From positions 8,456,501 to 8,520,500 of the forward strand of contig JAYKKI010000060.1 of the NCBI GenBank assembly GCA_039881145.1: a stretch of DNA of 64,000 nucleotides, in the 5' to 3' direction. The position numbers were made by a program, and so were the translations under genes. Every line of letters begins with the position of its first letter. Positions within the stretch are counted from its first letter, which is position 1. Of the stretch, positions 1-11,773 are shown in pieces. The stretch comes from Druceiella hillmani (Eukaryota; Arthropoda; Insecta; Lepidoptera; Hepialidae). The notes under the pieces are model-generated. The model was not told where the DNA came from. It saw only the letters and a program-made list of their open reading frames with translations, and made no database searches.

Positions 1-2070
1 GTAAAAATTCTTACTGTTTACTTACGCAAAAATAAACTAAAAGTCTTCTCTATCCTGTTAGAGCAGAATGATCTAACGAGTGTTTATTTTAAGATGTTAG
101 AAGTAATCAATAGTTTTGTGTGTTTAAGATATATACGAATATTAGAAGTTCAGCATAGAATATTACAGAAGGTAAGATTGATTCACAAAACTTATAGGTC
201 TCGTAAAATGTTATGAATTTCACATATTCTTATGATAACATCGGGTTAATTGAAAAAAAGTTAAGTTTTTGATGGTCATACTAATATTATAAGTGAAAAT
301 CTTTGAATGGAGGGATGAATGTTTGTTACTCTGAATGGATCTACATGAAATTTAGCATATAAATAGACTCTAGTCTGAATTGATATACGTATTTATTATT
401 ATCCTCCAATATAAAGTATAGTAACCATCTTTTATTAAACGTGACATTATCTGCAAGAATAAATCATGACATGTGTTTATATTTGATTATGTCATTTGTT
501 TATTCATATTCGTATCTTGTATCCAGAATACCTAAATCCGTGGCTTATGCGGGAGAGCCCAAAAAAATTAAATTTTTTATAACTAAGTCACGATGTAAGT
601 ACTAAACGCGAAAGGATTTCGAAAAATAATTAAAGATATATAAATTAAAACTTTAATTAACACACAGGTTAAATAAGAGTAAGTCATGCAAATGGAGATA
701 CGGATAGAAGCCAGAATAATATATAATCGATGAACTGACTTAAGAGTAGACCTAAGCGAGGTAGATCAAAACCTAATTTAGTTAATTGGAGATTTTTTCC
801 TCTTGATGACGTACTTCTGACTTTGTAACGTACATATTATATAATTAAATAAGTAGAAATAATTTGCTATAACCATCTTATTTAATTAATCATCTCGTGT
901 AACTGTAACATATCAGTTACAATTTCATTAGCTTATTCTTTTTATAAAAAATTGCACATCAATTGAATAAAGCTACTGTACAATCTAATATAATTCCTAA
1001 TACTTGTGTCATGGAACATACCTTCATGGCTTTGCTTTTATTTACTTTTTTTTTGTATATATACCGAGTTATCTTAAACATTATATAAGTACTTCATATA
1101 ATCTTCTTGAAAATGGGTTAAAAATTATTTAATTAAATAAGTAGAAATAGTTTGCTATAACCATCTTATTTAATTAATCATCTCATGTAACTGTAACATA
1201 TTAGTTACAATTTCATTAGCTTATTCTTTTTGTAAAAAATTGGACATCAATTGAATAAAGCTTCTGTACAATCTAAAATAATTCCTAATACTTGTGTCAT
1301 GGAACACACCTTCATGGCTTTGCTTTTATTTACTTTTTTTTGTATATATACCGAGTTATCTTAAACATTATATAAGTACTTCATATAATCTTTCTGAAAA
1401 TTGATTAAAAATCTCTGTCAAAAAAATGCATCCAAGAATATGAGGACAAATTAGTTTTAAAACGATGCAATGTCAGTTTTCACATATTCAGTATGAGTTT
1501 TTTAATTTTCTTGTAGATTAAAATCATTAACAATTTTCTAATAAGTACTTAGTTTAGTCGTTGCAAGCATTAAGAAATCTATAATAAATGCCTATTAATC
1601 TCCACTATGTAAGCGAACGGATCTTATTTTGACATTTTTCTAATTTTGGGTTATTGTGTAATTAAGTTTAAATTAACTTAACAGCTTATATTATCTTTGT
1701 TACCTCTTTGCTAAGGATGATAATATTTTATTGTTGAAGGAACTTGTCATATTTATCATCGTCTGTTATTACTTCAACTCTGATATCTTACTAAACTAAT
1801 CCCAAGCTGTATATTAAATTGTCATTATTATTATAAAAATTTTATGCATATATCTGAGTTTGTATTCCTGTAAACAAAATTCCAAATTCACAGACGGTTG
1901 TGTCATAATTTTGTTTCATGTTTAAAAATATATTGTTTTTATTATATTCGACTTCAAATATTTTATCTCCTTTCCAAAAAAGATCATTTGGTCTGTTGTG
2001 AAATGGAGGTGCAATATTTGAATTTTATCTTAATGAAATCACTTGTTAAAAGATGTTTTTCTGATTTCAG
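1..2070 (+). other. Last intron (3' part) of Osiris gene 1
   Basis: This stretch precedes the acceptor of the first Osiris exon and ends in a pyrimidine-rich tract and CAG at 2068-2070. I found no upstream Osiris exon in it: there is no signal-peptide/two-cysteine segment and no middle exon ending in a phase-1 donor. It is AT-rich and contains a 288-bp tandem duplication. The missing exons must lie upstream of the window, as expected from the 9-kb intron of the neighbouring paralogue. Confidence 0.6.
843..1412. repeat. Direct tandem duplication, two units of ~288 bp
   Basis: Unit 1 runs from about 843 to 1130 and unit 2 from 1131 to about 1412. Both begin AATTAAATAAGTAGAAAT and share long stretches such as CTTCATGGCTTTGCTTTTAT. 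They differ by scattered substitutions and small length changes in T runs. It lies in the intron of Osiris gene 1 and has no coding potential. Confidence 0.9.
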
Positions 2071-2408
2071 GTCGCAAGAAAAAGGGGAAAAAGGGCCTAA
2101 TGCCACTCCTTGGTATATTGAAATTGAAGTTCACTGCCTTGATACCGTTCTTCCTAGGTATCATAGCGTTTGCTGCAGTCAAAGCCTTGCTATTGGGAAA
2201 ATTAGCTCTACTAGCTTCCGCAGTATACTTAGTCAAGAAACTCCTGGGCAGCAAAAATCATTATAGTTCAAGCTATTCCGGATACGATTCGAGCTCACAT
2301 GGTGAAGAGAACTATAATTATGGTAGTACATGGGGTAGAGGAACGGGTGGATATGAAGGACACAAGATGGCTTACAATACGTATGCTCCAAATAATGCTA
2401 GTAATTAA
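2071..2408 (+). CDS. Osiris family protein (DUF1676), terminal exon, gene 1 (partial in window)
   Basis: Last coding exon of an Osiris gene. The acceptor CAG ends at 2070 and the exon begins with GT, completing a glycine codon split after its first base (phase 1). The next residues are RKKKGKKG, then two hydrophobic blocks (roughly exon residues 9-34 and 38-55) separated by KALLLGK, then KKLLGSK and a Tyr/Ser/Gly-rich tail. This basic-plus-hydrophobic layout is the core of DUF1676. The tail ends with HKMAYNTY, matching the AQxLAY-type C-terminal motif of the family. There are 111 residues after the split glycine; the stop is at 2406-2408. Osiris proteins are insect-specific, enter the secretory pathway and act in cuticle-producing epithelia. 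Which numbered Osiris this is cannot be decided without the upstream exons. The first canonical AATAAA downstream is at 2945-2950. Confidence 0.9.
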
Positions 2409-4340
2409 ATTGTAACATACGAGAATAGTTGGAATATGTAAAGTTTGTGTATAAAATCTGCTTAACGTACTGTAACTAGGTAAAGGTAATTACCCGAGAT
2501 GTTTGACGTTGAATTGAGTTCAAACAGAGGATTAGAAACATACATTCATTTGCGAGAATATTTACTGAATTGAGGTAATATGCGGAATATATTGATTAAA
2601 CTGTAATGTCTTTTATTTTGACTATTTAAAATTATTTTTCGACTAAATATGATTTAAACTGGATAACAATGTAATATAGATTCGAGCTTAGGAATTCCCA
2701 GTCACATTTTTTGGTTAGTAGCCAAAATGCAAATAAGTTGGTGTCGTCTTTCTAAAAAATAGTTCGTCAGGTAATGACTATTTTGGTACGACAAAGGAGC
2801 TTCAATGCTTTTGGCATTGTAAAAAATATTAAAAGCCACGAATTTATTTACAAACAAAAGTGACGAATTTTTTATAAATTAATTTCTCTTAAGTTTGCCT
2901 AAATATTTTCTATAAAAATATTAATGTTATATTGTAAATACATAAATAAATATTTATACAGAAATATTATCAGTCATCACAGATATATTGTATGTGAAAC
3001 TCTAATATTGTTTATTTAAATTATTACTTATTTATTTTTAAATTATTTATTTAAATTATTACTACTTTATGAAAATTTCTGATGTTGTAGCTGGATCACA
3101 TTAGAATGTTTATTTTATTCTGATCATCCCGAATGGGTGATATATCGTTAACTCTTCGTTGTTAGCTTATATAAATATGATTGTTTCAAAAATTCATTTT
3201 TGTTTTTTTTTTCGTTTCCTCAAATTTATCTACAATGAAAGGTTTAAGTATCAGCGATGATTTCGTTTTATATTTTATTTTGAAAATAAGAAAATGTTTC
3301 ACAGTTTCTCAAACAATTAGCGTGCACTTGCAATGGGTATGTAACTCCGAATTTGGTATAATATTTTTATCACATATTAGTAATAGGTCACTTTGGACTC
3401 CCACCACGACCACCTTCAGTGGTTATTGCTCGTTACGAGATATATTACATTTTTATTAATTTTTGTACATAAATTTAAATATAGAAGATAGTACTAAATC
3501 CTATATATATTATGAGCTTTTCTATGGGCTTATTTTGAAAACCTTGAATGACAAGACCGTACAGCAAAGGTTAAGCAAAATTGGGTAGGTGTGATTTGCA
3601 ACCAATTTTTTTTTAATCGTAGGAAAAGTAACTAAAATTAAAAGAATGTATTTAGTTTTGTCTCGAGTAATAATTACAATACTCATATCTTTAATGTTCA
3701 ATGCTCATAAGTAAGTGAAATAATACACCGCTCCTAAAATTATTGAAGAAGGATGAAAAAAAGAATTTATAACTGCCTTTCTCGTGGAAAGTATAACTGA
3801 GTCTGAGAAACCTTTAAGTTGAGTTTGGAATTTAAGTAACTCCTTAGTCGAGAGTGGTAGTGATAAGGAAACATGATACGTTTCCTTTTTTCTACACTTT
3901 TTTGACTAAAATTAGATGTCATCATAGTCTTCGTACTTCAAAAGTTTCCAAACTACATGGTAAGCAAATTGTATCAGTAACAAGCTAAAGATACAAATTC
4001 TGGAGTTCAGGTCGTGAGAACAAGATCGTTTGTGTTTGAAAGCGTAACTTCTTTGCATTAAAGTACGCTCCACTTGCTATATTCGGTTTAAGCAACCGGC
4101 TAATCAACATTTGTTACAAGATGCTTGATTTGAAATAGAAATGTGCTGTATCAAACGGTCAAAATTTTGTGTTAAGAGTATTCTATTGTAAAGTGTTGTT
4201 ATTAAAGATATGTGTTTTCCGGGGACGTGATAAAATAAATTTGCAATGAAAATGAAAAGAAATCGACTATTTGAATTCTATTTAAAAATATATTTTCAAT
4301 AGGTTGCATATAGTAACGTTCTTTTGTAAATAAAACTTAC
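2409..4340. other. 3' flank of Osiris gene 1, no further gene seen
   Basis: AT-rich DNA holding the presumed 3' UTR of Osiris gene 1. A canonical AATAAA lies at 2945-2950, with no earlier one seen. A 92-residue open frame at 3181-3459 begins at a TTG and resembles no family I know, so it is not called. Confidence 0.4.
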
Positions 4341-4354
4341 GAATTACAATTCAA

Positions 4355-4819
4355 CCAAAACACATGGTTCCAGCAGGATGGGGTCACAGCTCACACTGCT
4401 ATTGTGTCCATGAATGCAGTGCGGCAATTATTTCCAGAAAAAAAACGTATCCCGAAATGGTACCGTACCGTGGCCACCTAGGTCACCCGATTTAAGCCCA
4501 TGTGACTTTTTCTTATGGGGATACTTAAAATCCGTTGTATACAAAACAAATCCGAGCACTGTGACACAACTTAAAGAAAATATTCGAGCCGAAGTCAGTA
4601 GGATATCCCAGTCGCTCTGCAAACGCGTTTTTGAAAACATGCGTGCTAGACTCGAAGAGTGTGTCAGACTCGATGGCCGCCATTTGGAAAATGTGGTTTT
4701 TAAAAAATGAAATCCGCATTTGTTGTTATAAAGTTAAAATAAACCTACTTTGTATTAGAGGTGTAGTTTTTTTTTTACAATTTTTCAAACATTGAAATCT
4801 GCCACTGGACATCCTGTAC
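4355..4819 (+). mobile_element. Mariner-superfamily (rosa/DD41D-like) transposase remnant, 3' half
   Basis: The translation contains WFQQDGVTAHTA, then, after a one-base shift in an A run near 4440-4446, VPWPPRSPDLSPCDFFLWGY and the C-terminal LENVVFKK with a stop at 4708-4710. These are the second and third catalytic aspartates (QQDG and PCDFF) of an IS630/Tc1/mariner DDE domain. The spacing between them is about 41 residues once the shift is allowed for, which points to the rosa group rather than classical DD34D mariners. The last bases, GACATCCTGTA near 4810-4818, look like a mariner terminal inverted repeat. The N-terminal helix-turn-helix half and 5' end are absent, and the frameshift makes it a dead fossil. 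Confidence 0.85.
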
Positions 4820-5039
4820 AATAAGCATTTTAATTGGGATTAGTTATAATTTGGCTGCGCATTAGATTTTTTCGGGCGAGCATTTTGTTTTTACTGTTCT
4901 GCTTCTGTAAATGACAACGTAGTTATATTATATAATTTCTCTTTCAATCTGAGATGTATATTAACCGAATTGAATCCCGAAGGATTATAACGAATAAGTT
5001 AAATCGAAACGCACACACCTTTACACGCACGCACGCGCT

Positions 5040-5040
<1 letters not shown>

Positions 5041-5070
<30 letters not shown>

Positions 5071-5078
5071 ACTCACAC
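5041..5078. repeat. (CA)n microsatellite
   Basis: Perfect CA run at about 5041-5064 with degenerate CA/CG flanks. It adjoins the left end of the inverted LINE segment, so it may be the target into which that element inserted. Confidence 0.95.
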
Positions 5079-5840
5079 GTGCCCCGCTTCTTCACCGATT
5101 CAGGGGCAGGATGGGCACTCCGGAGAAACTTTATGTTTAAAAAGATGAAGATATGTTCGAAAGCACCCATGTCCTGAAAATATCTGCGTCAGGTAGTAGT
5201 TAACTTCGCCTCGATTGCGGCTTAGCCAATCATTTACCCGTGGTATAAGGCGATACGTCCACTTGCACATGATCTTTGCGTGCACCGTTTCAACTCATTA
5301 CGCAATACTCGGGAAACTGTTCTTAAACAGAAAATCCAGCCAGAGTCCTTAGTCAAAGCAATGCTTTCATCGAAGGCAGCCTGGGAAGCAACCAACTTAT
5401 TCGTGACAGAAGTTCTCCAGAATATAAAATTTTCTATCTACCTCATATTGCAGTCATATCATCAAAATTTTCCAGGTACTTTGATTGATCATACGACGTT
5501 CTTACAATTTCCACGACTTTTTGCTGCTTTATTTAACTCTCTTTTTTGTAGTACTCTTGAAATTTATGCAATATCCATGATATTATTTAGGAAATAAATC
5601 GATTTAAGAAAAACTTCTTCTAACAACCGTGTATAAAATATTAAATTTTAAAAAGAAACTTCTTGTTTTATCAAGGATAAGAAAGAACATGGAGTTCTTT
5701 CCTTTGTTTCGTTTTTTAAAACTTTTATTGTTTTTTTCAGTTAAATATTTAGTAATTTAGGATTGTATCTAAGTTTGTATAAATGTATAGTGGTAGTAAA
5801 GCGAATTAAGTCAAAAAAAAACAATAAAAAAATTATTCTT
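5079..5840 (+). mobile_element. R1-clade LINE 3' end with 5' segment inverted (twin-priming-like)
   Basis: Two pieces of the same LINE C-terminus lie head to head. On the minus strand, 5285 down to about 5080 encodes WTYRLIP, GEVNYYLTQIFSGHGCFRTY and SPECPSC, the zinc-knuckle region at the end of R1-type pol proteins, followed by a stop and a GEEAGHV-like remnant. On the plus strand, from about 5287, the frame reads RFNSLRNTRETVLKQ, then PESLVKAMLSSKAAWEAT and FVTEVLQ, which is the stretch that normally follows the same zinc knuckle. A 5' segment inverted relative to the 3' segment is the classic product of twin priming during target-primed reverse transcription. About 220 bp of AT-rich 3' tail follows, with an A-rich end near 5812-5833. 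Internal stops show it is dead. Confidence 0.8.
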
Positions 5841-6503
5841 AAAATATTTTTTTTGTTTTGGAAGAAGAAGGGTTGAATTTTGAATCGATTGATTTTTATG
5901 AAACAAGTTGCAAAACGCTTTTTTATTTATTGAAAACAATTTTAAATTTGAGTTATATTACAAACCAAAAAGGCCAACATTAAAAACCTTACTTTTTCTA
6001 AAGTCGATACACATGTTTTCTTCCTTACTAAACATATTTTTAACCAACAAAATTGTAAATTTCTGTTACAGTAACGTCACAGTAACTTATACGAGATACT
6101 CCATTTTTTATTGTTTAATAGATATACGAACGAAGTAAATTATGTAAAAAAAGTAAAGAGGTAAGAAAAATTGAATTAAACAATTAAGTAAGAAAAAGTG
6201 ACCAAGGAAAAAAGTAATTAAGTAAAAGAAACCAATAATTCTGGCGAACTTTCTAGCGAAACAACAACTTAATAATACCTAAAAAATTGAGTGGGGAGAA
6301 GTGTATATTACCGTGAGTATATAACAAAACTTATAACATCTACAATCAGTGTAAGAGTATAACCATAGCAAACGTAGTCTTTCATGCGGCTAAGAAATTT
6401 TTTTATATAAATTTCAAGTTAATATTAAATTAAGCAGTTTAAAAATTTAAAGTAAGTAGTTTCGGAAATGTTTTTAGTTGCACATTTTTCGGTATATATT
6501 AAC

Positions 6504-6505
<2 letters not shown>
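5841..6505. other. No gene seen
   Basis: AT-rich DNA between the R1-type LINE tail and a (TA)n tract. A 76-residue open frame at 5908-6138 has no recognisable domain and unremarkable composition. Confidence 0.4.

Positions 6506-6569
<64 letters not shown>
6506..6569. repeat. (TA)n microsatellite
   Basis: About 32 uninterrupted TA units immediately upstream of a tRNA-derived SINE. Confidence 0.97.
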
Positions 6570-6574
<5 letters not shown>

Positions 6575-6576
6575 TA

Positions 6577-6780
6577 GTCGTGGTATGTTGGGTTGATCAC
6601 AAGGTTTACGACCTTTGACGACGCGGCGCACTGCGGAGACCCGGGTTCGATTACAGATCGTTTATCTAGTGGGGCTGGACAGGTGTTCTGGTTGGCTGTA
6701 AGAGACTGCTCTCATAGCAATAAGTCTGCCATATGTGTCAATTAGATACATTAAAGTAGATAAACAAAATAAATAAATAA
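6577..6780 (+). mobile_element. tRNA-derived SINE-like element
   Basis: The segment contains GGGTTCGATTAC at about 6643-6654, a close match to the RNA polymerase III B box (GGTTCGANTCC). About 50 bp upstream is a TGGGTTGATCACAAGG stretch resembling an A box. It is distinctly GC-richer than its surroundings and ends in an AAATAAATAAATAAA tail near 6764-6780, the kind of simple tail that SINEs carry. The A-to-B spacing is on the long side and the precise source tRNA is not evident. A weaker related copy lies at about 7805-7945. Confidence 0.65.
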
Positions 6781-7800
6781 ACTAGTCCTTCACGCTTATT
6801 TGGGAATTAAAAATAAATCGTCTGGTTAATTTGCTCCCATATAATAATCCAAATTTTTCCAGATTCCCTTTACTTTTATGCAAATAAAAATTTGACTTCA
6901 TTTTATACTGAAAAATAATGACAGGACTAGAAATTTTTGTCACCATAAATAACACATTCCATTGAAGTGAAATTGAGGGGCGGGAATGGGGTAGGGAGCG
7001 AGCTGTTAACGTTTCGTAACTACCCTTTTCATCATCGTTTCTACATTGTTCTGGATGGAAACTACACGCGGATAGTTTTATTAAATTATACAAAATGAGA
7101 GCTTGACTACGTTTAGGCACTTTAATGACAGTATTCAGTAAAATATAAGACGCGACTACAACCTAGACGGGTTTGTTGAATAAATTATGTATGCTGAGAA
7201 TACTTACAAGGCATGTTAAATTTATTAATTAAAGTATATTAGAAGAGTTAAGCGCGTAGACAGTATTAAAGGCAATCCAGAGTTTCGGAAAATTTATGCA
7301 AAAAAACTTTATGAGATTATCAATTTTAATTATAACCATTACTAATTATTACCCCATGGAAAGTGTACATAACTTGAGGAATGTACGATTATCTCCATCT
7401 AACTTAACTTACTTACGTACGTATGAGTGGTGCTTGTCACCGCGTTACATATATGTAACGCGTGCGCCAGAAGGGTTAATGAGTTACGTACATATATAAA
7501 CCAATATAATGCTGATAAATGTCCAATGAAATAAATATCATGAATATAAATGAACTACTATAAATGAGAACGATAATCGATAATAAGATCAAATATTAGT
7601 TTATTCTATTCTCGTAGATGAAGCTTTACGTCCATATATGATGTTGAGTGAATATGGTTTGATTAAATTAGTATTACTCGACTCGAATTTGGAATGAACT
7701 GTTGGGATTAATATTTATTATTACTAATCATTCCAACAGAACTATTAAAAACTAATTTTAGAATAGATTATGGGATTATTTTATAAGAAGTTTATTAAAT
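6781..7800. other. No gene seen
   Basis: AT-rich DNA between two SINE-like copies. Open frames here (for example 112 residues on the minus strand at 6782-7120) show no recognisable domain and no flanking splice or start context that supports a gene. Confidence 0.4.
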
Positions 7801-7804
7801 TATA

Positions 7805-7945
7805 CCGTGGTGTGTCACGTTAATCACACGTGTGGCCTAAGATTTTGTCGAGTCCCAGGAACGATTCCGCTTGACGAGTAGCCATAGGCGAGTGGCCATA
7901 GCGATTTGGACTGGTGTTTGTAACCACATAGCTATAATGCCACAG
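7805..7945 (+). mobile_element. Degenerate SINE-like copy related to the one at 6577
   Basis: Both copies share GTGGTRTGT, then GTT(G/A)ATCACA, and further downstream GGACTGGTGTTTGT here against GGACAGGTGTTCTGG in the first copy. A relic of the B box, GAACGATTCC, lies near 7859-7868. Similarity is patchy and the ends are not defined. Confidence 0.45.
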
Positions 7946-8347
7946 TCACGAGCAGCAGCTGTGTATCGTGATCTCTAATCTTTCTGCCTGGCGTGATGAT
8001 TATGGGAATTACCTTCAACGATGCGCTCATTGATGAGGCCAATGTGGTGTAGTGGACTGAGAGAGGCTGTATACGATGATTAATGAGATTTCTATAGTTC
8101 CCCACCGTTGATGAAAATATGGAGAAGATCACGAAAATTACAAGAAGCTTTAGGGCAGGATTTAAGTTGTATTTAATTTTGATTAGAAACATATGTCAAA
8201 AAAGAAAAAAACTGCTTGCTGTGAACGATTTTATAAAATTTGTTTGTCTTTAGTTGTGCAAACAATATGTTAATTTTCTAATAAAAAACAAATTTTTTTC
8301 AAAAGTTATTTCACCTTTTATAAAATATTTTAATCATTTATATTATT

Positions 8348-8957
8348 AAATAAATAGAGTTTGTATTTGTAAAAAAATATCGATATTTCATATAACAAAT
8401 ATCGTTACTTCATTACATCTTGAAAGAGAATGTTTATAAACGAAGCAAAATGACAGTTCAGTTATTCTACACTTTTTCTTGTATTCATGTTAGTAAATAG
8501 AGTTTGTATTGTATTCATGTTAGTAAATAGAGTTTGTACACTTTTTCTTGTATTCATGTTAGTAAATAGAGTTTGTATAATAAATAGAGTTTGTATTTGT
8601 AAAAAAATATCGATATTTCATATAACAAATATCGTTACTTCATTACATCCTGGAAGAGAATGTTTATAAACGAAGCAAAATGACAGTTCAGTTATTCTAC
8701 ACTTTTTCTTGTATTCATGTTAGTAAATAGAGTTTGTATTGTATTCATGTTAGTAAATAGAGTTTGTACACTTTTTCTTGTATTCATGTTAGTAAATAGA
8801 GTTTGTATAATAAATAGAGTTTGTATTTGTAAAAAAATATCGATATTTCATATAACGAATATCGTTACTTCATTACATCCTGGAAGAGAATGTTTATAAA
8901 CGAAGCAAAATGACAGTTCAGTTATTCTACACTTTTTCTTGTATTCATGTTAGTAAT
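8348..8957. repeat. Nested tandem repeat, ~230-bp unit, about 2.6 copies
   Basis: A 230-bp unit recurs with almost no divergence: the segment beginning AAATAGAGTTTGTATTTG appears near 8351, 8583 and 8813. Within each unit a shorter module built from GTATTCATGTTAGTAAATAG and AGTTTGTA repeats three times. The units differ by single bases, such as CATATAACAAAT versus CATATAACGAAT, so expansion is recent. Short open frames that recur here are by-products of the repeat. Confidence 0.95.
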
Positions 8958-8989
8958 GTAATATGGATTTATTTGATATTTATTTTTTT

Positions 8990-9190
8990 TAAATGTAATT
9001 TTATTGTGGGTATACATTTAGGCTGTGTATGGGTACAACTCTATGCACCGCATTGTCGATTATTTATTTTGCGTAGACGCCATTAATAACGAACTCCCAG
9101 AAAGTTGTTCACCAAGTGGATCAGAAAGTTTAATAGCACTAGCATTTACGAGTGGTTTCTTTTATAAAAAACTACAGTAGCACTTGATTC
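8990..9190. other. No feature resolved
   Basis: Short AT-rich spacer between the tandem array and the transposase remnant; it may include more decayed transposase sequence, but I cannot align it by eye. Confidence 0.3.
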
Positions 9191-9730
9191 CAGATCTAGA
9201 TTGCCAATCATTAGCCCTGATCAAGAGTCACCTATCAATAATCCTTCTAGACTATTGCCTACTCGAATACAAAAGTGCTTAGTTCATATAAGTCGGCAGC
9301 TGAAAAGGAAGAAACATCGTCAAAGGTGTTAAAACATTCGACCCAACCCTTTAATACCTAACTTACGGAGAAGACCTTTAATACCCCGATATCAGGCCAC
9401 AAGCAGAAAATAAAACACAACAGTATTTACATTTCTTACATTTACAAGAAGGCTAAACTTATGGAGAAGAGGCAAATACCTAAACAAAAATCTACCAAGG
9501 AAAAGGAGAATCTCTGAAAACTCGTCGGAAGAACTATTAAAAGAAAAAAAGACAGCCTTCGTATTCTTCTGAATTCCAAGAAGAAGACATGGAAATAGAT
9601 TCATCTAGTGAACAGACTGACATCGAAGAAAATGCTTGCGTTGAATGCTCGAATCAACGAAGAAACAAGCAGGCTGGATGCAGTGTGTAAAATGCTTGAA
9701 ATGGCTGCATGTGACCGGTATAAAGCGCGG
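9190..9730 (+). pseudogene. pogo/Tigger-like transposase C-terminus, decayed
   Basis: Broken frames on the plus strand give SRLLPTRIQKC, an acidic SSEQTDIEEN stretch, CVECSNQ and, after one frame change near 9670, WMQCVKCLKWLHVTG at about 9677-9720. The C-x2-C, then W-x-Q-C-x2-C-x2-W-x-H pattern is the PHD-like finger found at the C-terminus of many insect Tigger/pogo-type transposases. The DDE catalytic core is not recognisable upstream, and several stops interrupt all frames. The finger alone could also come from another transposase or a PHD protein, but the acidic linker and decay favour a transposon fossil. Confidence 0.5.
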
Positions 9731-10370
9731 CAGCAGAAGAAATAATATATATCAGAAGTAATTTGTTGATTTTTGATCGTTATTCTTGTTTTTATGTTTT
9801 TTTTGTTATGAGATATTTTTCACAGTACAGAATACACCTTTTTCTGAAGCTTTGAATGACCAAACAGAAATGACCAAATAATTAATGGTTGGTTAGTAAA
9901 TGTAACTGATGGGTCCTAATTAATAAATATAATTTGATTACAAGTATGTTTATTTAATTAGGTAAAAGCGTAGGGCATTTTTTACCAGTTTAATCAATTG
10001 ATATTTATATAGTTATTTAGCGCGACAGCTTTTTAAGTTAACACAATGACTGTTGTACATGGTTTAAAAAATGATTTAATAAAATCAAGTATGAGATACA
10101 ATGAGTTTTTTTTTAAAATCGTCCAGTGATTAAATATATATTTGTGCCAACCATAGTTTAACTGTCAAAGTGGTTTCTTTACTTACGCTTAAGGCTTTTG
10201 CAGAACGCAATTGCCAGAAGTTGTAATAATAGGCAAATATGTATAAAACCTCTTTGCCAGGGAATGAAATAAGTTATAAATACCAAGTTTAAGCCTTGTG
10301 GTGCCTTATATATTGCTGACAATGTTATTTTAATGTAAGGTATTATACTATAAGTATATTATATATATTA
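9731..10370. other. No gene seen
   Basis: AT-rich sequence with no frame, RNA motif or repeat that I can support. Confidence 0.4.
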
Positions 10371-10379
10371 TACTAAAAA

Positions 10380-10745
10380 TATTAATATTTAATAACCAGG
10401 TTCAAAAATACTCGTAACATTTTTTGCACGTAGTTCTAAAACTTTAGATATTGCAGGTTCAAAAACTAACAATTGGGCGGGCGGACGGATGGACATGGCA
10501 AATTATAAGATGGCAAATTATAAGACTTTTTATTTGATTGTATTATCTCAAAGAACATCTAAGGAAGTTATATACTCAGTACACATGCTAGACTATATAT
10601 CAACAGTAAAACATTAATAAATTATGTTAAATTCCTAAGTAAAAAGCTGGGAAATAAACAAATATTATAAACAATAAAATAAACTCTTGGAGAAGGTCGA
10701 CCCTTTCTTGCGGGTTCTTTCTTTCGGGTTCTGTACCTCAACTGG
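10380..10745. repeat. Pieces of a dispersed repeat family (GGACGGA / GGTTC core)
   Basis: On the plus strand 10470-10500 has GGGCGGGCGGACGGATGGACA. At 10700-10740, GGGTTCTGTACCTC is the reverse complement of the GAGGTACRGAACCC core seen in other copies in this window (near 12225, 15690, 22915 and 46855). The two pieces appear to face each other. The ends are not clear. Confidence 0.4.
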
Positions 10746-11016
10746 AGTGATATTATATTATTTATCACAGGTCCTCACGAGTATGAATTTATAATAGAAA
10801 CTTTAGCTAGACTGCGACTCACAATTGATCACTTTTTACACCTAATTTGAATAATTAATTGATACGTAAATTTCGAAACGTTGTTTATATTTATAATACA
10901 TATAAAAGTGTAAAATTAGTGAAGTTAGACGGAGCGTTCTCATTCCATAGATACATTTTATATACATAAATATAGTTGAAGTTATCCCATTAATTCCCAT
11001 ATGATTGCGACTTACA

Positions 11017-11021
11017 ATATA

Positions 11022-11066
<45 letters not shown>

Positions 11067-11079
11067 ATATATATATACA
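11017..11079. repeat. (TA)n microsatellite
   Basis: Mostly uninterrupted TA with one TATG variant near the left end, followed by a short ACACAC run. Confidence 0.97.
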
Positions 11080-11144
11080 CACACACTTAATTGGATAAAT
11101 AATATTGCTATGACACCAATATTAAGTAAATCCGATTATCATCA

Positions 11145-11168
11145 CATCATCATCATCATCATCATCAT
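11145..11168. repeat. (CAT)n microsatellite
   Basis: About eight CAT units after a degenerate start (ATCACATCATCATC). Confidence 0.95.
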
Positions 11169-11773
11169 ATATATTAATACGCTAAGGTTAAGATGTTACT
11201 CTCCCTTTTTAGAAAAAACCTCACAACTAATCCACATAAATTATATATCATTTTATAGATAATTGCTTGCTCTACCGGCATCCACAACTAAAAAATTTAT
11301 TATTGCTATTGTTTTTGCAAATTAATTAATTATTAAAATTATATACACAAAACAGCAATGCTGCCATCTAACGGCTTTAACGTCAATATGATTGACGGTC
11401 GGTAAAATTTTTTTTTAATTTCAAATCCACTCACGTATAAATAAAGTGGCGCTTTAGCTCAATGCTTTTGATACTTGCGCCTCCATATGTCAATTTTAGT
11501 AAAATATTTGTTTGATCTGTCATCTGAGCTTCATAGGCATTTTTTCTCTAGTCATCGTCAATCATAAATTTTCTAAGTGTCTCAAAAACGTAGGGCCAAC
11601 GCTTAAAATTTTGTTCAAACATTGACGTGGTCAGACGATACATTTTCAAACTTCATTTTTGACGCTCCTCTCGCTTAATATGTTATGTTAATTTACAGTT
11701 TTTAGCGTGAAGCTAAAATACGTAAAAATAAGATTTATCTCACTTATAACTATGATAACCTTTTTGGCCTAAC

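Noticed and set aside
2039..2254. 71-codon minus-strand frame over the Osiris exon (also 41046-41252)
   Set aside because: Antisense shadow of a strongly supported Osiris exon.
6577..6660. Functional tRNA gene
   Set aside because: A- and B-box-like motifs exist but the sequence cannot be folded by eye into a proper acceptor and anticodon stem, and a simple-repeat tail follows, as in SINEs.
8487..8899. Two identical 60-codon frames
   Set aside because: They are by-products of the 230-bp tandem repeat.
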